64,000 nt of DNA from NCBI RefSeq assembly GCF_016862795.1, contig NZ_BONQ01000055.1, positions 49,971 through 113,970 on the forward strand, read 5' to 3'. The notes below the pieces were generated by a model. That model made no database searches, was not told the origin of the DNA, and saw nothing but the letters and a program-made list of their open reading frames with translations. Source of the stretch: Dactylosporangium siamense. GTDB lineage: Bacteria > Actinomycetota > Actinomycetes > Mycobacteriales > Micromonosporaceae. Shown piece after piece: positions 45,001 through 53,759 of this stretch; the stretch's first letter is position 1; each line of letters starts with the position of its first letter. The translations under genes and the position numbers were made by a program.

Positions 45001-46461
45001 ATGGAGATCCCTCGCGTCTCACACCGGTTCGCGCAGGTCGGGGACGTCCGCGTCTTCTACCGCGAGGCCGGTCCTTCCGACGCGCCTGTCCTGCTGCTCC
45101 TGCACGGCTTCCCCTCGGCGTCACACCAGTTCCGCCGGCTCATCGACGCGCTCGGCACCCGGTTCCGCCTGATCGCCCCCGACTACCCGGGCTTCGGCCA
45201 TACCGAGGTCCCCGACGGGTTCACCTACACGTTCGAGCGCCTCACCGACGTCGTCGAGGGCTTCGTCGACGCGATCGGGCTCGACCGCTTCGTGCTGTAC
45301 ACCTTCGACTTCGGCGGACCGGTCGGCCTGCGGCTGGCCATGCGGCGCCCGGCCGCCGTCGCGGGTCTCGTCGTGCAGAACGCGAACGCCTACGAGGAGG
45401 GACTCTCCGACCTGGCCCGCGGCATGATCGCCAACCGTCCGGGCGTCGCCGGCGCCGAGGAGCGGGTCCGGGAGATCCTGGTCCTGCCGGTGACCCGCGA
45501 CCAGTACGAGGGCGGCACCGGCGACCCGGCCCTGGTCGCACCGGACGGCTGGACCCTCGACCAGCACTTCCTGGACCTGCCGGGCCGCAAGGAGGCGCAG
45601 GTCGCCCTCGCGCTGGACTACCACACCAACGTCGCGCAGTATCCGGTGTGGCAGCAGTGGCTGGCCGAGCACCGGCCGCCGGCGCTGATCGTGTGGGGCC
45701 GCAACGACCCGTTCTTCCCGGAGGCCGGCGCCCACGCCTACCTGCGTGACCTCCCCGACGCCGAGCTGCACGTCCTGGACACCGGGCACTTCGCCCTCGA
45801 GGAGTGCCTGCCGCAGATCGCGCCGCTGCTCGCCGACTTCGTCGACCGCACCTGGGCGCCGCGCACCCTGCGCATCGCCGTGATCGGCGCGACCGGCAAC
45901 CTCGGCGGCGCGGTGTCCCGCGAGGCGCTGGACCGGGCCCACCGGGTCACCGCGCTCGGCAGCGCCGACGTCGACGTCACCGACGCGGCCTCGGTCAAGG
46001 ACGCCGTCGCCGGTCACGACGCGGTGGTCGTCGCCGTCAAGGGCCCCGACCACCTGGTCCCGCGCGCCGTCGCCGCCGTGCTCGCGGCGCTGCCCGCGGC
46101 CGGGGTGGGCCGGCTCGTCTTCCTGGGCGGCGGGGGCAGCCTGCTCGCCCCCAGTGGTGAGCGATTCGTCGACTCGCCCCGTTTTCCGCAGGTGTACCGC
46201 GAAACCGCGCTCGACCAGGCGGCCGCGCTGGACCTGTTGCGCACGGCGCAGACCCCCGTCGACTGGTCCTACGTGAGCCCGCCGCCGGTGCACCTGGTGC
46301 CGGGCGACAAGACCGGCCGCTACCGCGCGCAGGCGCGGGACACCCCGCTGACCGACGACGCCGGCGAGTCCCGGGTCACGGTCGGCGACTACGCCGCCGC
46401 GGTCATCGACGCGGTCGAGCAGGGCTCGTTCGTCCGGCAGCGGTTCACGGTAGGGTACTGA
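45001..46461 (+). CDS. Alpha/beta-hydrolase fused to an NAD(P)-binding reductase domain
   Basis: A 486-aa two-domain fusion. Residues 1-288 form an alpha/beta hydrolase with oxyanion region LLLHGFPSASHQF, nucleophile elbow YTFDFGGPVGLR (Asp103 instead of Ser, as in haloalkane-dehalogenase-like enzymes) and a His in DTGHFALEE near 263. Residues 292-486 form an SDR/NmrA-like Rossmann domain (RIAVIGATGNLGGAVS ... LVFLGGGGSLLAPSG ... WSYVSPP). The two parts are normally separate proteins. ATG with AGAGGTG upstream. It is controlled by the adjacent TetR, and the next gene starts at the base after its stop. Substrate unknown. Confidence 0.85.
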   Translation: MEIPRVSHRFAQVGDVRVFYREAGPSDAPVLLLLHGFPSASHQFRRLIDALGTRFRLIAPDYPGFGHTEVPDGFTYTFERLTDVVEGFVDAIGLDRFVLYTFDFGGPVGLRLAMRRPAAVAGLVVQNANAYEEGLSDLARGMIANRPGVAGAEERVREILVLPVTRDQYEGGTGDPALVAPDGWTLDQHFLDLPGRKEAQVALALDYHTNVAQYPVWQQWLAEHRPPALIVWGRNDPFFPEAGAHAYLRDLPDAELHVLDTGHFALEECLPQIAPLLADFVDRTWAPRTLRIAVIGATGNLGGAVSREALDRAHRVTALGSADVDVTDAASVKDAVAGHDAVVVAVKGPDHLVPRAVAAVLAALPAAGVGRLVFLGGGGSLLAPSGERFVDSPRFPQVYRETALDQAAALDLLRTAQTPVDWSYVSPPPVHLVPGDKTGRYRAQARDTPLTDDAGESRVTVGDYAAAVIDAVEQGSFVRQRFTVGY

Positions 46462-48240
46462 ATGATCAACTACGCCACGTTCGCCGAACGGCTCGCCCAG
46501 CAGGCCGACCAGTGGTCACTGCTGGACGAGATCCACGCGGAGTGGGGATTCCAGGACCCCGGCGGCGACCCGGCACACTCCCGCGAGGGCGGCGAGAACC
46601 TGGCCGGCGAGGTCGACCCCGCCCTCCCGGTCCCCTCGGCGCTCGACGAGTGGTGGCAGCGACCCGTCAACTCGTTCCTGTTCAACCCGCGGCTGTACTG
46701 GACCCACTCGCAGTGGCCGCCGGCGGTGGCCGGTGAGCTGCCGGAGCGGAACCCGTTCACCGCGGCGGGCGACGACCGGCGGGTGTGCGGGTTCATGTCC
46801 GAGTACCACTACTCCAACACGTGGGGCTACCTGGCCGCCGAGGCGCACCTGCCGGACCCGCGGGTGCTGGTGGACCGCGGCGGCGAGTGGGTGCTGCAGA
46901 ACCGCTCGATCTCGGAGTTCCTGCTGCACCTCACGCTCGACCGGCTGCCCGCGGCGTACGGCTGGAGCCTGACCTTCGGACCCGACGCGGCCGGCGCCGA
47001 CGTGGTGCAGCGGCTGCGGGAGCAGTGCCCGGAGCTCGGCCTGCCGCCGTGGCAGGAGATGGGCGTCGACGCGGTGCTGCACGGCGCACCGGACGCGCTC
47101 GTCAGCCACGGCCGCGGGTCGGGCGCCGCGCACCCGGTGGTGATCCGGGCCCGCAACCGCGATGCGCTGACCGCGGTCGCCGAGTCCCTCGGCCTCGCCT
47201 GGGACGACAAGGCCGTGACGGCGCCGTCGTTCCAGCCGCTGCGCCGGCTGCGGCTGCGGGCCGCGACCCTGGCCGCCGGCGAGGCCGACCGGCGCGGCCG
47301 GTGGCGGGTTGCGTCCTTTGTGGACGGCGTGTCCACTCCGGACGGCGTGTCCACTCCGGACGGCGTGTCCACTCCGGACGGTCTGGACAGTGCGTCTGCA
47401 CCGGGTGCGGTGGACGGCGGGACCGTGGCCCGGCACCAGGTGCTGCACCGGGCGCCCGTCACCGCCGTGGCCCTCGCGCGGCAGCCCGGCGGCGGCCACA
47501 CCGTGGTGAGCGGCGACGCCGACGGTGTGCTGCGCTCCTGGCCGGTCGACGGCACGCCGCGCCGGACGCCGCTGGACCGGCGTCCCGCTCCGGTGACCGC
47601 TCTGGCCGCCGCCGAGCTCAGCACCGGCCCGGCGCTGTTCGCGGCGTGGGAGGACGGCCTGGTCCGCGCCTGGGACCGCACCACCGGCGCCACCGCCGAC
47701 CTGCGCCTCGGCACCGGCATCGAGGCCATCACCGTCGACGGCTCGGCGGTGATGTCGGTCCGCATCCCGGCCGGCACCGCCACCCTCCAGCTCGACCTGG
47801 ACCGGTTGTGGCCGACCCGCGACCTGCAACGCCGGCTCGCCGAGATCGACTGGGGGAAGCTGTGGTCGACGCAGGGCCCCGCGCACGCGGTGCCACGGCT
47901 GATGGCGCAGGCCGCCTCCGACGACGAGGAGACCGCCCTCGACGCGGCGAAGCAGCTCTACAAGCTGCTGGTGTCCCGCTCCAGCCGGCTGTCGGCCGCG
48001 CCACCCGCGGTGCCGTTCCTGGTCGAGCTCATGCTGCTGCCCGACGCCAAGGCGCAGAACCTCGTGCTGATGGTCATCGCCGACATCGCCGACACCAGGC
48101 ACCGGACCAGGAAGCCGGACGAGGTCGCCGCGGTCCGGGCGGCGATCCCCGCCCTCGCCCGGTTCCGCGACGACGAACGCGGCAACATCCGCTGGGCGAT
48201 GGCCGAGGTGGAGCGCATCTGCGCGGAGTACCCGTACTGA
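46462..48240 (+). CDS. Large unknown protein with WD40-like segment
   Basis: A 592-aa cytoplasmic protein, ATG directly following the previous stop codon. The N-terminal 280 residues are of unknown fold (LAQQADQWSLLDEIHAEWGF, SEYHYSNTWGYLAAEAHLPD). A low-complexity linker holds three exact GVSTPD units, encoded by an 18-bp repeat at 47323-47376. Residues about 320-440 show WD40-like blades (VTAVALARQPGGGHTVVSGDADGVLRSW; ALFAAWEDGLVRAWDRTTG), and the last 130 residues are helical and HEAT-like. I do not recognise the whole protein. Translational coupling suggests a role with the fusion enzyme, though this may be accidental. Confidence 0.75.
   Translation: MINYATFAERLAQQADQWSLLDEIHAEWGFQDPGGDPAHSREGGENLAGEVDPALPVPSALDEWWQRPVNSFLFNPRLYWTHSQWPPAVAGELPERNPFTAAGDDRRVCGFMSEYHYSNTWGYLAAEAHLPDPRVLVDRGGEWVLQNRSISEFLLHLTLDRLPAAYGWSLTFGPDAAGADVVQRLREQCPELGLPPWQEMGVDAVLHGAPDALVSHGRGSGAAHPVVIRARNRDALTAVAESLGLAWDDKAVTAPSFQPLRRLRLRAATLAAGEADRRGRWRVASFVDGVSTPDGVSTPDGVSTPDGLDSASAPGAVDGGTVARHQVLHRAPVTAVALARQPGGGHTVVSGDADGVLRSWPVDGTPRRTPLDRRPAPVTALAAAELSTGPALFAAWEDGLVRAWDRTTGATADLRLGTGIEAITVDGSAVMSVRIPAGTATLQLDLDRLWPTRDLQRRLAEIDWGKLWSTQGPAHAVPRLMAQAASDDEETALDAAKQLYKLLVSRSSRLSAAPPAVPFLVELMLLPDAKAQNLVLMVIADIADTRHRTRKPDEVAAVRAAIPALARFRDDERGNIRWAMAEVERICAEYPY
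47323..47376. repeat. 18-bp coding tandem repeat, three exact copies
   Basis: GACGGCGTGTCCACTCCG starts at 47323, 47341 and 47359, plus a partial fourth. It keeps the reading frame and encodes DGVSTP, forming a flexible linker. Confidence 0.95.
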
Positions 48241-48251
48241 ACACGACAGGG

Positions 48252-48380
48252 GTGGATGGTCCTGTGGCCGGGACGATCGTGGGTTGGGAGCCTGCGCTCC
48301 TGCCATCGATCGTCGAGGTGTTCGTCGACGTGTTCAACGCGGCACCGTGGAACGACCGGTGGACGCGAGCAGGTTACCCG
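48252..48380 (+). pseudogene. Remnant of a GNAT acetyltransferase N-terminus
   Basis: From GTG at 48252 the frame reads VDGPVAGTIVGWEPALLPSI followed by VEVFVDVFNAAPWNDRWT. The run LLPSIVEVFVDVFNAAPWND matches the beginning of a GNAT acetyltransferase family (F-x-x-V-F-N-A-P-P-W-N-D). The similarity breaks after about 40 residues, where the 3' end of the convergent RidA gene begins, so the rest of the gene has been lost. Confidence 0.6.
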
Positions 48381-48381
48381 T

Positions 48382-48780
48382 TCACGGGGCGACGGCGACG
48401 GCGTCGACCTCGACGAGCTGGCCCTGGTAGCCGAGCACCGTGACGCCGAGCAACGTGCTCGGCGCGTCGTGGTCGCCGAACCGGGCCCGCACCACGTTCC
48501 AGGCGGTGACGAGGTCGGCCTGGTCCGTGCTGGCGACGTAGACGGTCGTGCGCACCACGTCGGTCAACCCGGCCCCGGCCGCCCGCAGCGCCACCTCGAG
48601 GTTGTCCATGACCTGCCGGGCCTGCCCGGCGATGTCTCCGGGCGCCACCAGCCGGTCGTGCTCGTCGACCGGGCACGCGCCGGCGGTGTGGATCAGCCGG
48701 GCGCCGGCGGGGACCACCGAGGCGTAGGCATACGGGACGGCGTCGGTCAGGCGGGCGGCACGGATCAGTTCCACGGGCAT
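48382..48780 (-). CDS. RidA/YjgF-family protein
   Basis: A 132-aa enamine/imine deaminase-like protein. TAGACPVDEHDRLVAPGDIA, QARQVMDNLEVALRAAGAGL and VVRTTVYVAS are typical RidA segments. The conserved arginine in DVVRTTVYV is present. Function is probably removal of reactive imines or a pathway-specific hydrolysis. It ends against a GNAT remnant. Confidence 0.9.
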   Translation of the reverse strand: MPVELIRAARLTDAVPYAYASVVPAGARLIHTAGACPVDEHDRLVAPGDIAGQARQVMDNLEVALRAAGAGLTDVVRTTVYVASTDQADLVTAWNVVRARFGDHDAPSTLLGVTVLGYQGQLVEVDAVAVAP

Positions 48781-48849
48781 GACGCGGACTGTGCCAGGGC
48801 CGCCACCAGCGGTGCCACCGAATTCGCGGGGCCTCGCTATCCTCGCGGT

Positions 48850-49875
48850 GTGACGGGCTCGCTGCGGCGTGTGTGGCTCCTCGGCACGATCGCGCTGACC
48901 GTGGGCGCGGTCGCGGTGACGGTCGCGCTCGCCCCGCCCGGTGACGCGCCGCCCGGGCGGGCCCTGCAGTGGCTGCTGTTCGTCGGATCGTCGGTGCACG
49001 TGGCGGCGACCGGGTGGTTCTTCAGCGTGCCCGAGGTGCGCCGGCACGCCGCCGCGCATCAGGGGCGTTACGTGTGGGCGCCGATCGGCCTGGTCGTGGG
49101 CACGGCCGCGGTCGCCGCGGTGCTGCCCGAGCGGCTGTTCGTCTGGCCGCTGCTGGCGTTCTTCGCGTGGCAGTTCTTCCACTTCCAGAAGCAGAACCTC
49201 GGCATGGCCGCGCTGGCCGGGGTCGCGCACGGGGTCGGGTCGGTCCGGCCGAGGGAGCGCCTGGCCATCGTCGCCGCCGGTGGGGCGGGGATCGCCGGGC
49301 TGCTGGTCCGGCCGGAGCTGTTGCAGCTCGCCGTCGACCCGCGGACCGGCTGGCTGTTCCCGGCCGCCGCGGTCGCGTTCGTGCTCGCCGTCGTCGCGGG
49401 TGTGGTGGTGCTGCGGGAGCGGCCGCCCGCGTCGCGGCCGGTCCAGTACGTCGCGGTGTACCTGATCTCGCTGCTGTTCTTCGGCCCGGTGTTCCTGTTC
49501 GACTCGCCCTACGCCGCCGTCGCCGGGCTCACGATCGCGCACGGGTACCAGTACCTGCTCATCGTCGGGCTGGTCGCCGGGGCGCCGCGGCCGGGGCTCG
49601 GGCCGGTGGTGAGCCTGGCCGTGCTGGTCAACGTCGCGCTGCTCGGCGGGCTGGCCCTCAACGCCGCCTCGCACCTGCACGGCGGTGGCACCGCGGCGCG
49701 GGCGGTGTTCGGCGCGTACACCGGGCTGCTGATGGCGCACTTCGTCGTCGACGCGGGGCTGTGGCGGCTCCGGGACGCGTTCCCGCGCCGGTTCCTGACC
49801 GAGCGGCTGCCCTACCTGCTGCCGAGACCGGACCCGGCCGGAGACGCGACGGCGTCCCCGGCCAGATCGGCGTGA
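48850..49875 (+). CDS. Polytopic membrane protein of unknown function
   Basis: A 341-aa integral membrane protein with eight to nine helices. Histidines lie in membrane-adjacent positions: VGSSVHVAATGWFF, WQFFHFQKQNLGM, LTIAHGYQYLLIV and AHFVVDAGLWRLRD. Such an array of conserved-looking histidines is reminiscent of membrane di-iron or heme proteins, but I cannot assign a family. GTG start 6 nt after TATCCT (48838-48843), so probably leaderless. Confidence 0.75.
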   Translation: MTGSLRRVWLLGTIALTVGAVAVTVALAPPGDAPPGRALQWLLFVGSSVHVAATGWFFSVPEVRRHAAAHQGRYVWAPIGLVVGTAAVAAVLPERLFVWPLLAFFAWQFFHFQKQNLGMAALAGVAHGVGSVRPRERLAIVAAGGAGIAGLLVRPELLQLAVDPRTGWLFPAAAVAFVLAVVAGVVVLRERPPASRPVQYVAVYLISLLFFGPVFLFDSPYAAVAGLTIAHGYQYLLIVGLVAGAPRPGLGPVVSLAVLVNVALLGGLALNAASHLHGGGTAARAVFGAYTGLLMAHFVVDAGLWRLRDAFPRRFLTERLPYLLPRPDPAGDATASPARSA

Positions 49876-49934
49876 CCTCAGCACCCGGCCGGAGACGCAA
49901 ATGGCGTCCCCGGCCGGATCGGCGTGACCTCAGC
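49832..49934. repeat. 51-bp imperfect tandem duplication across convergent gene ends
   Basis: 49832-49882 and 49883-49934 are about 92% identical. The upstream gene stops in copy 1 (TGA 49873-49875) and the small convergent gene stops in copy 2 (49930-49932). Confidence 0.88.
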
Positions 49935-50106
49935 CTCCGCCGCAACCGCCGGCGGCACCGGCCGCCGGCGCGACGAAGACCACGAACGTGACCACCAACG
50001 CGGTGACCGTGGCCATCAGCGCGAGCAGCCCGAACAGGAGGATCTTCCTGCCGCGCCCCCGCACCGGCTCCACGAACTCCGGTCCCGCAGCCATGGCCGG
50101 CTGCAT
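49930..50106 (-). CDS. Small single-helix membrane peptide (58 aa)
   Basis: MQPAMAAGPEFVEPVRGRGR, then one transmembrane helix (ILLFGLLALMATVTALVVTF) and a Gly-rich tail ending GGCGGG with a single cysteine. GAGAGG precedes the start at a somewhat long distance (GTG at 50109 is an alternative). No family recognised; the positive-inside pattern supports a real small membrane protein. Confidence 0.5.
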   Translation of the reverse strand: MQPAMAAGPEFVEPVRGRGRKILLFGLLALMATVTALVVTFVVFVAPAAGAAGGCGGG

Positions 50107-50170
50107 CACAACCACCACCTCTCCGGTCGGACGAACTTGCGTCGAGCGTAGAGGCCCCGCGCCACACCCG

Positions 50171-51175
50171 TCACAAAACCGACAGGTGCGCCGACAGTGA
50201 GCGCAGGAAGTCCGGGGCGTCGAACACCGCCCCCGCGGCGGCGACGCCCGTGGTCGCGGTGCGGCCGGTGAGGATCCGGTCGACGGCCTCGACCGCGAGC
50301 GGCGCGCTGATGGCGTAGATGTCCTGGCCACTGGCGGCGATGCGGCGTTCGGTGCCGGCGGAGCGGACGAGGACGTCGACCACGAAGGTCTGCGCGGAGC
50401 GCCCGCGGTCGTCGACGGGCACCGGTCCGGCGCCGCCGGCGGCCAGGTCCGCGGCGGCCGTGGTGGTCATGTACGTGCGCACCTCCGGCACCGACAGGTG
50501 GCTGGGGACGGTGACGACGTCGGCCATGCTGAACCCGCCGATGACGTCCCGCGGGCCGAGCGGCGCCGGGAACGGCCACCGCAGGGTCGGCAGGGCGTCG
50601 TCGTGATACTCCAACCCGCCACCGGTGTAGCGGACCCGGCGCCCGCCGCGCCGCTGCCCCGACACCGCACCGGCGACGAGCGTGCCGGCGGTGGGGTGCC
50701 AGCTGCTCAGGCCGTAGGCGACGTGCACCTCGTCGGCGGCGGTCCAGTCGCCCATCGCGGTGGTGACCAGCAGGTCGCCGAGGCCGCCGAAGAACGCCAT
50801 CGCCGGGACCACGACGACGCCCGCGGCGCGTGCCCGCTCGCTGAAGTGGCGGAACGTGTCATGGTTCGCCTCGATCTCGGCGGCCACGTCCACGTACGGG
50901 ATGCCGGCGCGCAGCGCGGCCTCGATCAGCGGCGCGGCGGTCGTGGCGAACGGCCCGGCGGTGTTGATGACGGCCGCGGCGCCGTCCAGGGCCCGGTCGA
51001 GGGCGTCCGGGTCGTCGACCGGCGCCTGCCGCGCCGCACTGGCCCCCAGCGCGAGCAGCTTGTCCCGGTCCCGGCCGAGCAGGAGGGGGGCGTATCCGCG
51101 AGCGGCCAGCTCGGCGACGACGAACCGGCCGGTGTGCCCGGAGGCGCCGTACACCGCGACGTTCCTGTGATCCAT
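50171..51175 (-). CDS. Saccharopine-dehydrogenase-like NAD(P)-binding protein
   Basis: A 334-aa oxidoreductase-like protein. The N-terminal Rossmann motif VAVYGASGHTGRFVVAELAA (residues 5-24) and AAAVINTAGPFATTAAPLIE are typical of trans-acting enoyl-reductase/saccharopine dehydrogenase-like proteins. Ribosome site AGGATCTCC. It is divergent from a GlxA-type activator 71 bp away that probably regulates it. Substrate unknown. Confidence 0.88.
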   Translation of the reverse strand: MDHRNVAVYGASGHTGRFVVAELAARGYAPLLLGRDRDKLLALGASAARQAPVDDPDALDRALDGAAAVINTAGPFATTAAPLIEAALRAGIPYVDVAAEIEANHDTFRHFSERARAAGVVVVPAMAFFGGLGDLLVTTAMGDWTAADEVHVAYGLSSWHPTAGTLVAGAVSGQRRGGRRVRYTGGGLEYHDDALPTLRWPFPAPLGPRDVIGGFSMADVVTVPSHLSVPEVRTYMTTTAAADLAAGGAGPVPVDDRGRSAQTFVVDVLVRSAGTERRIAASGQDIYAISAPLAVEAVDRILTGRTATTGVAAAGAVFDAPDFLRSLSAHLSVL

Positions 51176-51210
51176 ACCGGAGATCCTGTCCCGGCCGCAC
51201 GGACCGGGCC

Positions 51211-51246
51211 AGTGTCCGGAACGACATGACCCGTACAATTTCCGAC
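51211..51246. promoter_or_regulatory. GlxA-type gene promoter and possible AraC sites
   Basis: TACAAT (51234-51239) lies 7 nt before the glxA-like ATG, indicating a leaderless start. Imperfect inverted elements TGTCCGGAA (51214-51222) and TTTCCGACA flank it and could be the regulator's sites. Confidence 0.45.
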
Positions 51247-52191
51247 ATGACCTCTGTCGCGGTCGCCGCCACCGACGGGATGCTGCACTTCGAGCTGGCC
51301 CTGGCCTGCGAGGTGTTCGGCCCCGCCCCCGACGCCGTCCGCGGTCCCTGGTATGACGTCTCGGTGTGCGGCACGCGCGCCGTGCGGGTCGGCCGGTTCG
51401 TGCTGGAGCCGGACCGCGGGCTCGACGGTCTGGCGCGCGCCCGCACCGTGATCGTCCCCGCCCTCGCGGACGTCGACGTGGACCCGCCGGCCGACCTGGT
51501 CGAGGCGGTCCGCGCGGCGCACGAGGCGGGCGCGAGGGTGGTCTCCCTGTGCACCGGCGCGTTCGTCCTGGCCGCCGCCGGGCTCCTCGACGGGCTGCGG
51601 GCGACCACGCACTGGGCGCACACCGACCAGCTGGCTACGCGGTACCCACGGATCACCGTCGACCCGGACGTGCTCTACATCGACAACGGCAGCGTGCTCA
51701 CGTCCGCGGGCAAGGCCGCGGCGATGGACCTGTGCCTGCACCTGGTCCGCCTCGACCACGGCCCGGCGGTCGCCAACGTGGTCGCCCGCCGGCTGGTCGT
51801 GCCCCCGCACCGCGCCGGCGGGCAGGCCCAGTTCGTCACCACCCCGGTGCCGGACCGCGACGGCCATCCCCTGTCGGCGCTGCTGCCCTGGGTGATGCGC
51901 CGGCTGGACCAGCCGCTCACCGTCGAGGACCTGGCCCTGCAGGCCAACATGAGCTCCCGCCACCTGGCCCGCCACTTCCACGCGGTCACCGGCACCACCC
52001 CGCTGCAGTGGCTGCTGGCCCAGCGGATCCGCCGCGCCCAGGAGCTGCTGGAGAACACGGACGACGGCATCGACACCATCGCCGCGGCCGCGGGCATGGG
52101 CACGGCGACGACGCTGCGCCGCCACTTCCAGCGGACCGTCGGCGTCCCGCCGGACACCTACCGCCGCACCTTCCGCGCCGTCACCTCGTGA
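51247..52191 (+). CDS. GlxA-family transcriptional regulator (DJ-1/PfpI + AraC)
   Basis: A 314-aa regulator with an N-terminal DJ-1/PfpI-like sensor domain (about 5-170; ARVVSLCTGAFVLAAAGLLD includes the family cysteine in the elbow) and a C-terminal AraC domain with two HTH motifs (LTVEDLALQANMSSRHLARH; DTIAAAAGMGTATTLRRHFQ). Acts as an activator, probably of the divergent oxidoreductase gene. Its 3' end overlaps the convergent monooxygenase gene by 11 bp. Confidence 0.93.
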   Translation: MTSVAVAATDGMLHFELALACEVFGPAPDAVRGPWYDVSVCGTRAVRVGRFVLEPDRGLDGLARARTVIVPALADVDVDPPADLVEAVRAAHEAGARVVSLCTGAFVLAAAGLLDGLRATTHWAHTDQLATRYPRITVDPDVLYIDNGSVLTSAGKAAAMDLCLHLVRLDHGPAVANVVARRLVVPPHRAGGQAQFVTTPVPDRDGHPLSALLPWVMRRLDQPLTVEDLALQANMSSRHLARHFHAVTGTTPLQWLLAQRIRRAQELLENTDDGIDTIAAAAGMGTATTLRRHFQRTVGVPPDTYRRTFRAVTS

Positions 52192-53704
52192 GCGCGGCGT
52201 CCAGGGCCGCGGCGTAGACGAAGCGGTCCGGGCGCAGCACCGCCACCTCGGCCCGGTGCCTGGCGAACCAGGCGGTCAGCACGCCGTCGGTGTCGACGAC
52301 CTCACGCACCCCGGACCCGGCGGTCGCGACGGAGCCCGGCGGCAGGACGCGGATGAAGGCCGCCGGCGGGCCGGTCCAGACGGTCGCGGCGGTCACCGAC
52401 GGGCCGATCACGGCGAACCCGGTCCCCAGCACGTCGTCGAGCCGCACGGGTGCGGCCTCCCCCGCGGCCGACACCCGGGGCTGGGGGAACATGGTGCCGA
52501 CGGCGCCGCGGCGGGTGCCGCCGGCGAGCAGGCCCTTGTGCAGGACCGGCGCCGGTTTGAACTCGAAGTGCCGCACGAACCGGCGGACCCGCGGGACGGC
52601 CTGCACGGCGCGCAGCGCGGTGTCGCGCAGGAACGCCGCGGCCCGGTTGCGGACCAGGAAGACCCGGCCCAGCCGGACGCTCGTCACCGCCATCTCCTCG
52701 GTGTGCGGGCGCCGTTCGGTCTCATACGAGTCGAGCAGGTCGTCGCCCGCGGTGCCGTCGACGACCATCGCCAGCTTCCACGTCAGGTTCGCCGCGTCGC
52801 GCAGCCCGCTGCACAGCCCCTGGCCGAGGAACGGCGGCATCTGGTGCGCGGCGTCGCCGAGAAGGAACACCCGCCCGGCCCGCCAGCGCTCCGCGACCAG
52901 GTGATGGAAGGTGTACACCACGGCGCGGGTCACCGTGAACCGGGCCGGGTCGACGTACGGCGCGACGAGGCGCTCGAGCGTCTCGGGGCGGGTCATCTCC
53001 TCCGGTGTCTCACTCGCGCGGAGCATGAACTCGAGGCGGTGCGTGCCGAACGCGCCGGGCGACACGAACGCGGGACGGCGCCAGTCGCAGACGAACCTGG
53101 TCCGCGGTTGCCGCACCCCGCCGGGCTCGACGTCGCCGGAGATCGCCAGCCATGGCTCGGCGTAGGACGTCCCGCTCAGCCCGATCCCCGCCGCCGCCCG
53201 GGTGGCGCTGCGGGCGCCGTCGCAGCCCAGCACGTAGCGGGCCCGGATCGTGCTGTCGCCCCCGGCGTCTCTGAGTCGGACGGTGACGCCGTCGGCGTCC
53301 TGCTCCAGGCCGGTCATCTCCACGCCGGTGCGCAGCTCGACATGCGGGAACCGGTCGAGACCGCCGCGCAGCGACGCCTCCAGCCACGGCTGGTCGAAGA
53401 AGTGCAGCGGCTCGCTACCGAGGCCGAAGTCGACCTCGTCGAGGGCGATCGTCGCGAACGGCCGGCCGTTGCCGCTCACGTACTCGACGACCGGCGGCGG
53501 GTACATGTCGGCGGCGACCTCGTCCCGGAGGCCGGCCTGCTGATACACCCGCAGCGCCTCGTCGTCGCAGGAGAACGCCCGCGGCTGCCCGTGCGGCGCG
53601 GTGCCGCGCTCCACGACGAGGGTCCGCACGCCGCGCATCCCGAGCAGGTTGGCGGTGAGCGCGCCGACCGGCCCGCAGCCCACCACGACGACATCTGTGT
53701 CCAT
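52181..53704 (-). CDS. FAD-dependent aromatic hydroxylase (MhpA/PheA-like)
   Basis: A 507-aa class A flavoprotein monooxygenase. FAD-binding motif VVVGCGPVGALTANLLGMRG (about 6-25), the DG-type motif VLGCDGARSATR and the second FAD motif GDAAHQMPPFLGQGL near 281-295 are all present, and the C-terminal thioredoxin-like domain is present but short. Related enzymes hydroxylate 3-(3-hydroxyphenyl)propionate or polyketide aromatics using NAD(P)H and O2. No other catabolic gene is adjacent. Confidence 0.9.
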   Translation of the reverse strand: MDTDVVVVGCGPVGALTANLLGMRGVRTLVVERGTAPHGQPRAFSCDDEALRVYQQAGLRDEVAADMYPPPVVEYVSGNGRPFATIALDEVDFGLGSEPLHFFDQPWLEASLRGGLDRFPHVELRTGVEMTGLEQDADGVTVRLRDAGGDSTIRARYVLGCDGARSATRAAAGIGLSGTSYAEPWLAISGDVEPGGVRQPRTRFVCDWRRPAFVSPGAFGTHRLEFMLRASETPEEMTRPETLERLVAPYVDPARFTVTRAVVYTFHHLVAERWRAGRVFLLGDAAHQMPPFLGQGLCSGLRDAANLTWKLAMVVDGTAGDDLLDSYETERRPHTEEMAVTSVRLGRVFLVRNRAAAFLRDTALRAVQAVPRVRRFVRHFEFKPAPVLHKGLLAGGTRRGAVGTMFPQPRVSAAGEAAPVRLDDVLGTGFAVIGPSVTAATVWTGPPAAFIRVLPPGSVATAGSGVREVVDTDGVLTAWFARHRAEVAVLRPDRFVYAAALDAALTR

Positions 53705-53759
53705 GCCGCACAGTCCAGCAGGGCCCTGTGGAAACCGTGTGGAGCCGCTGTGGAGACGG

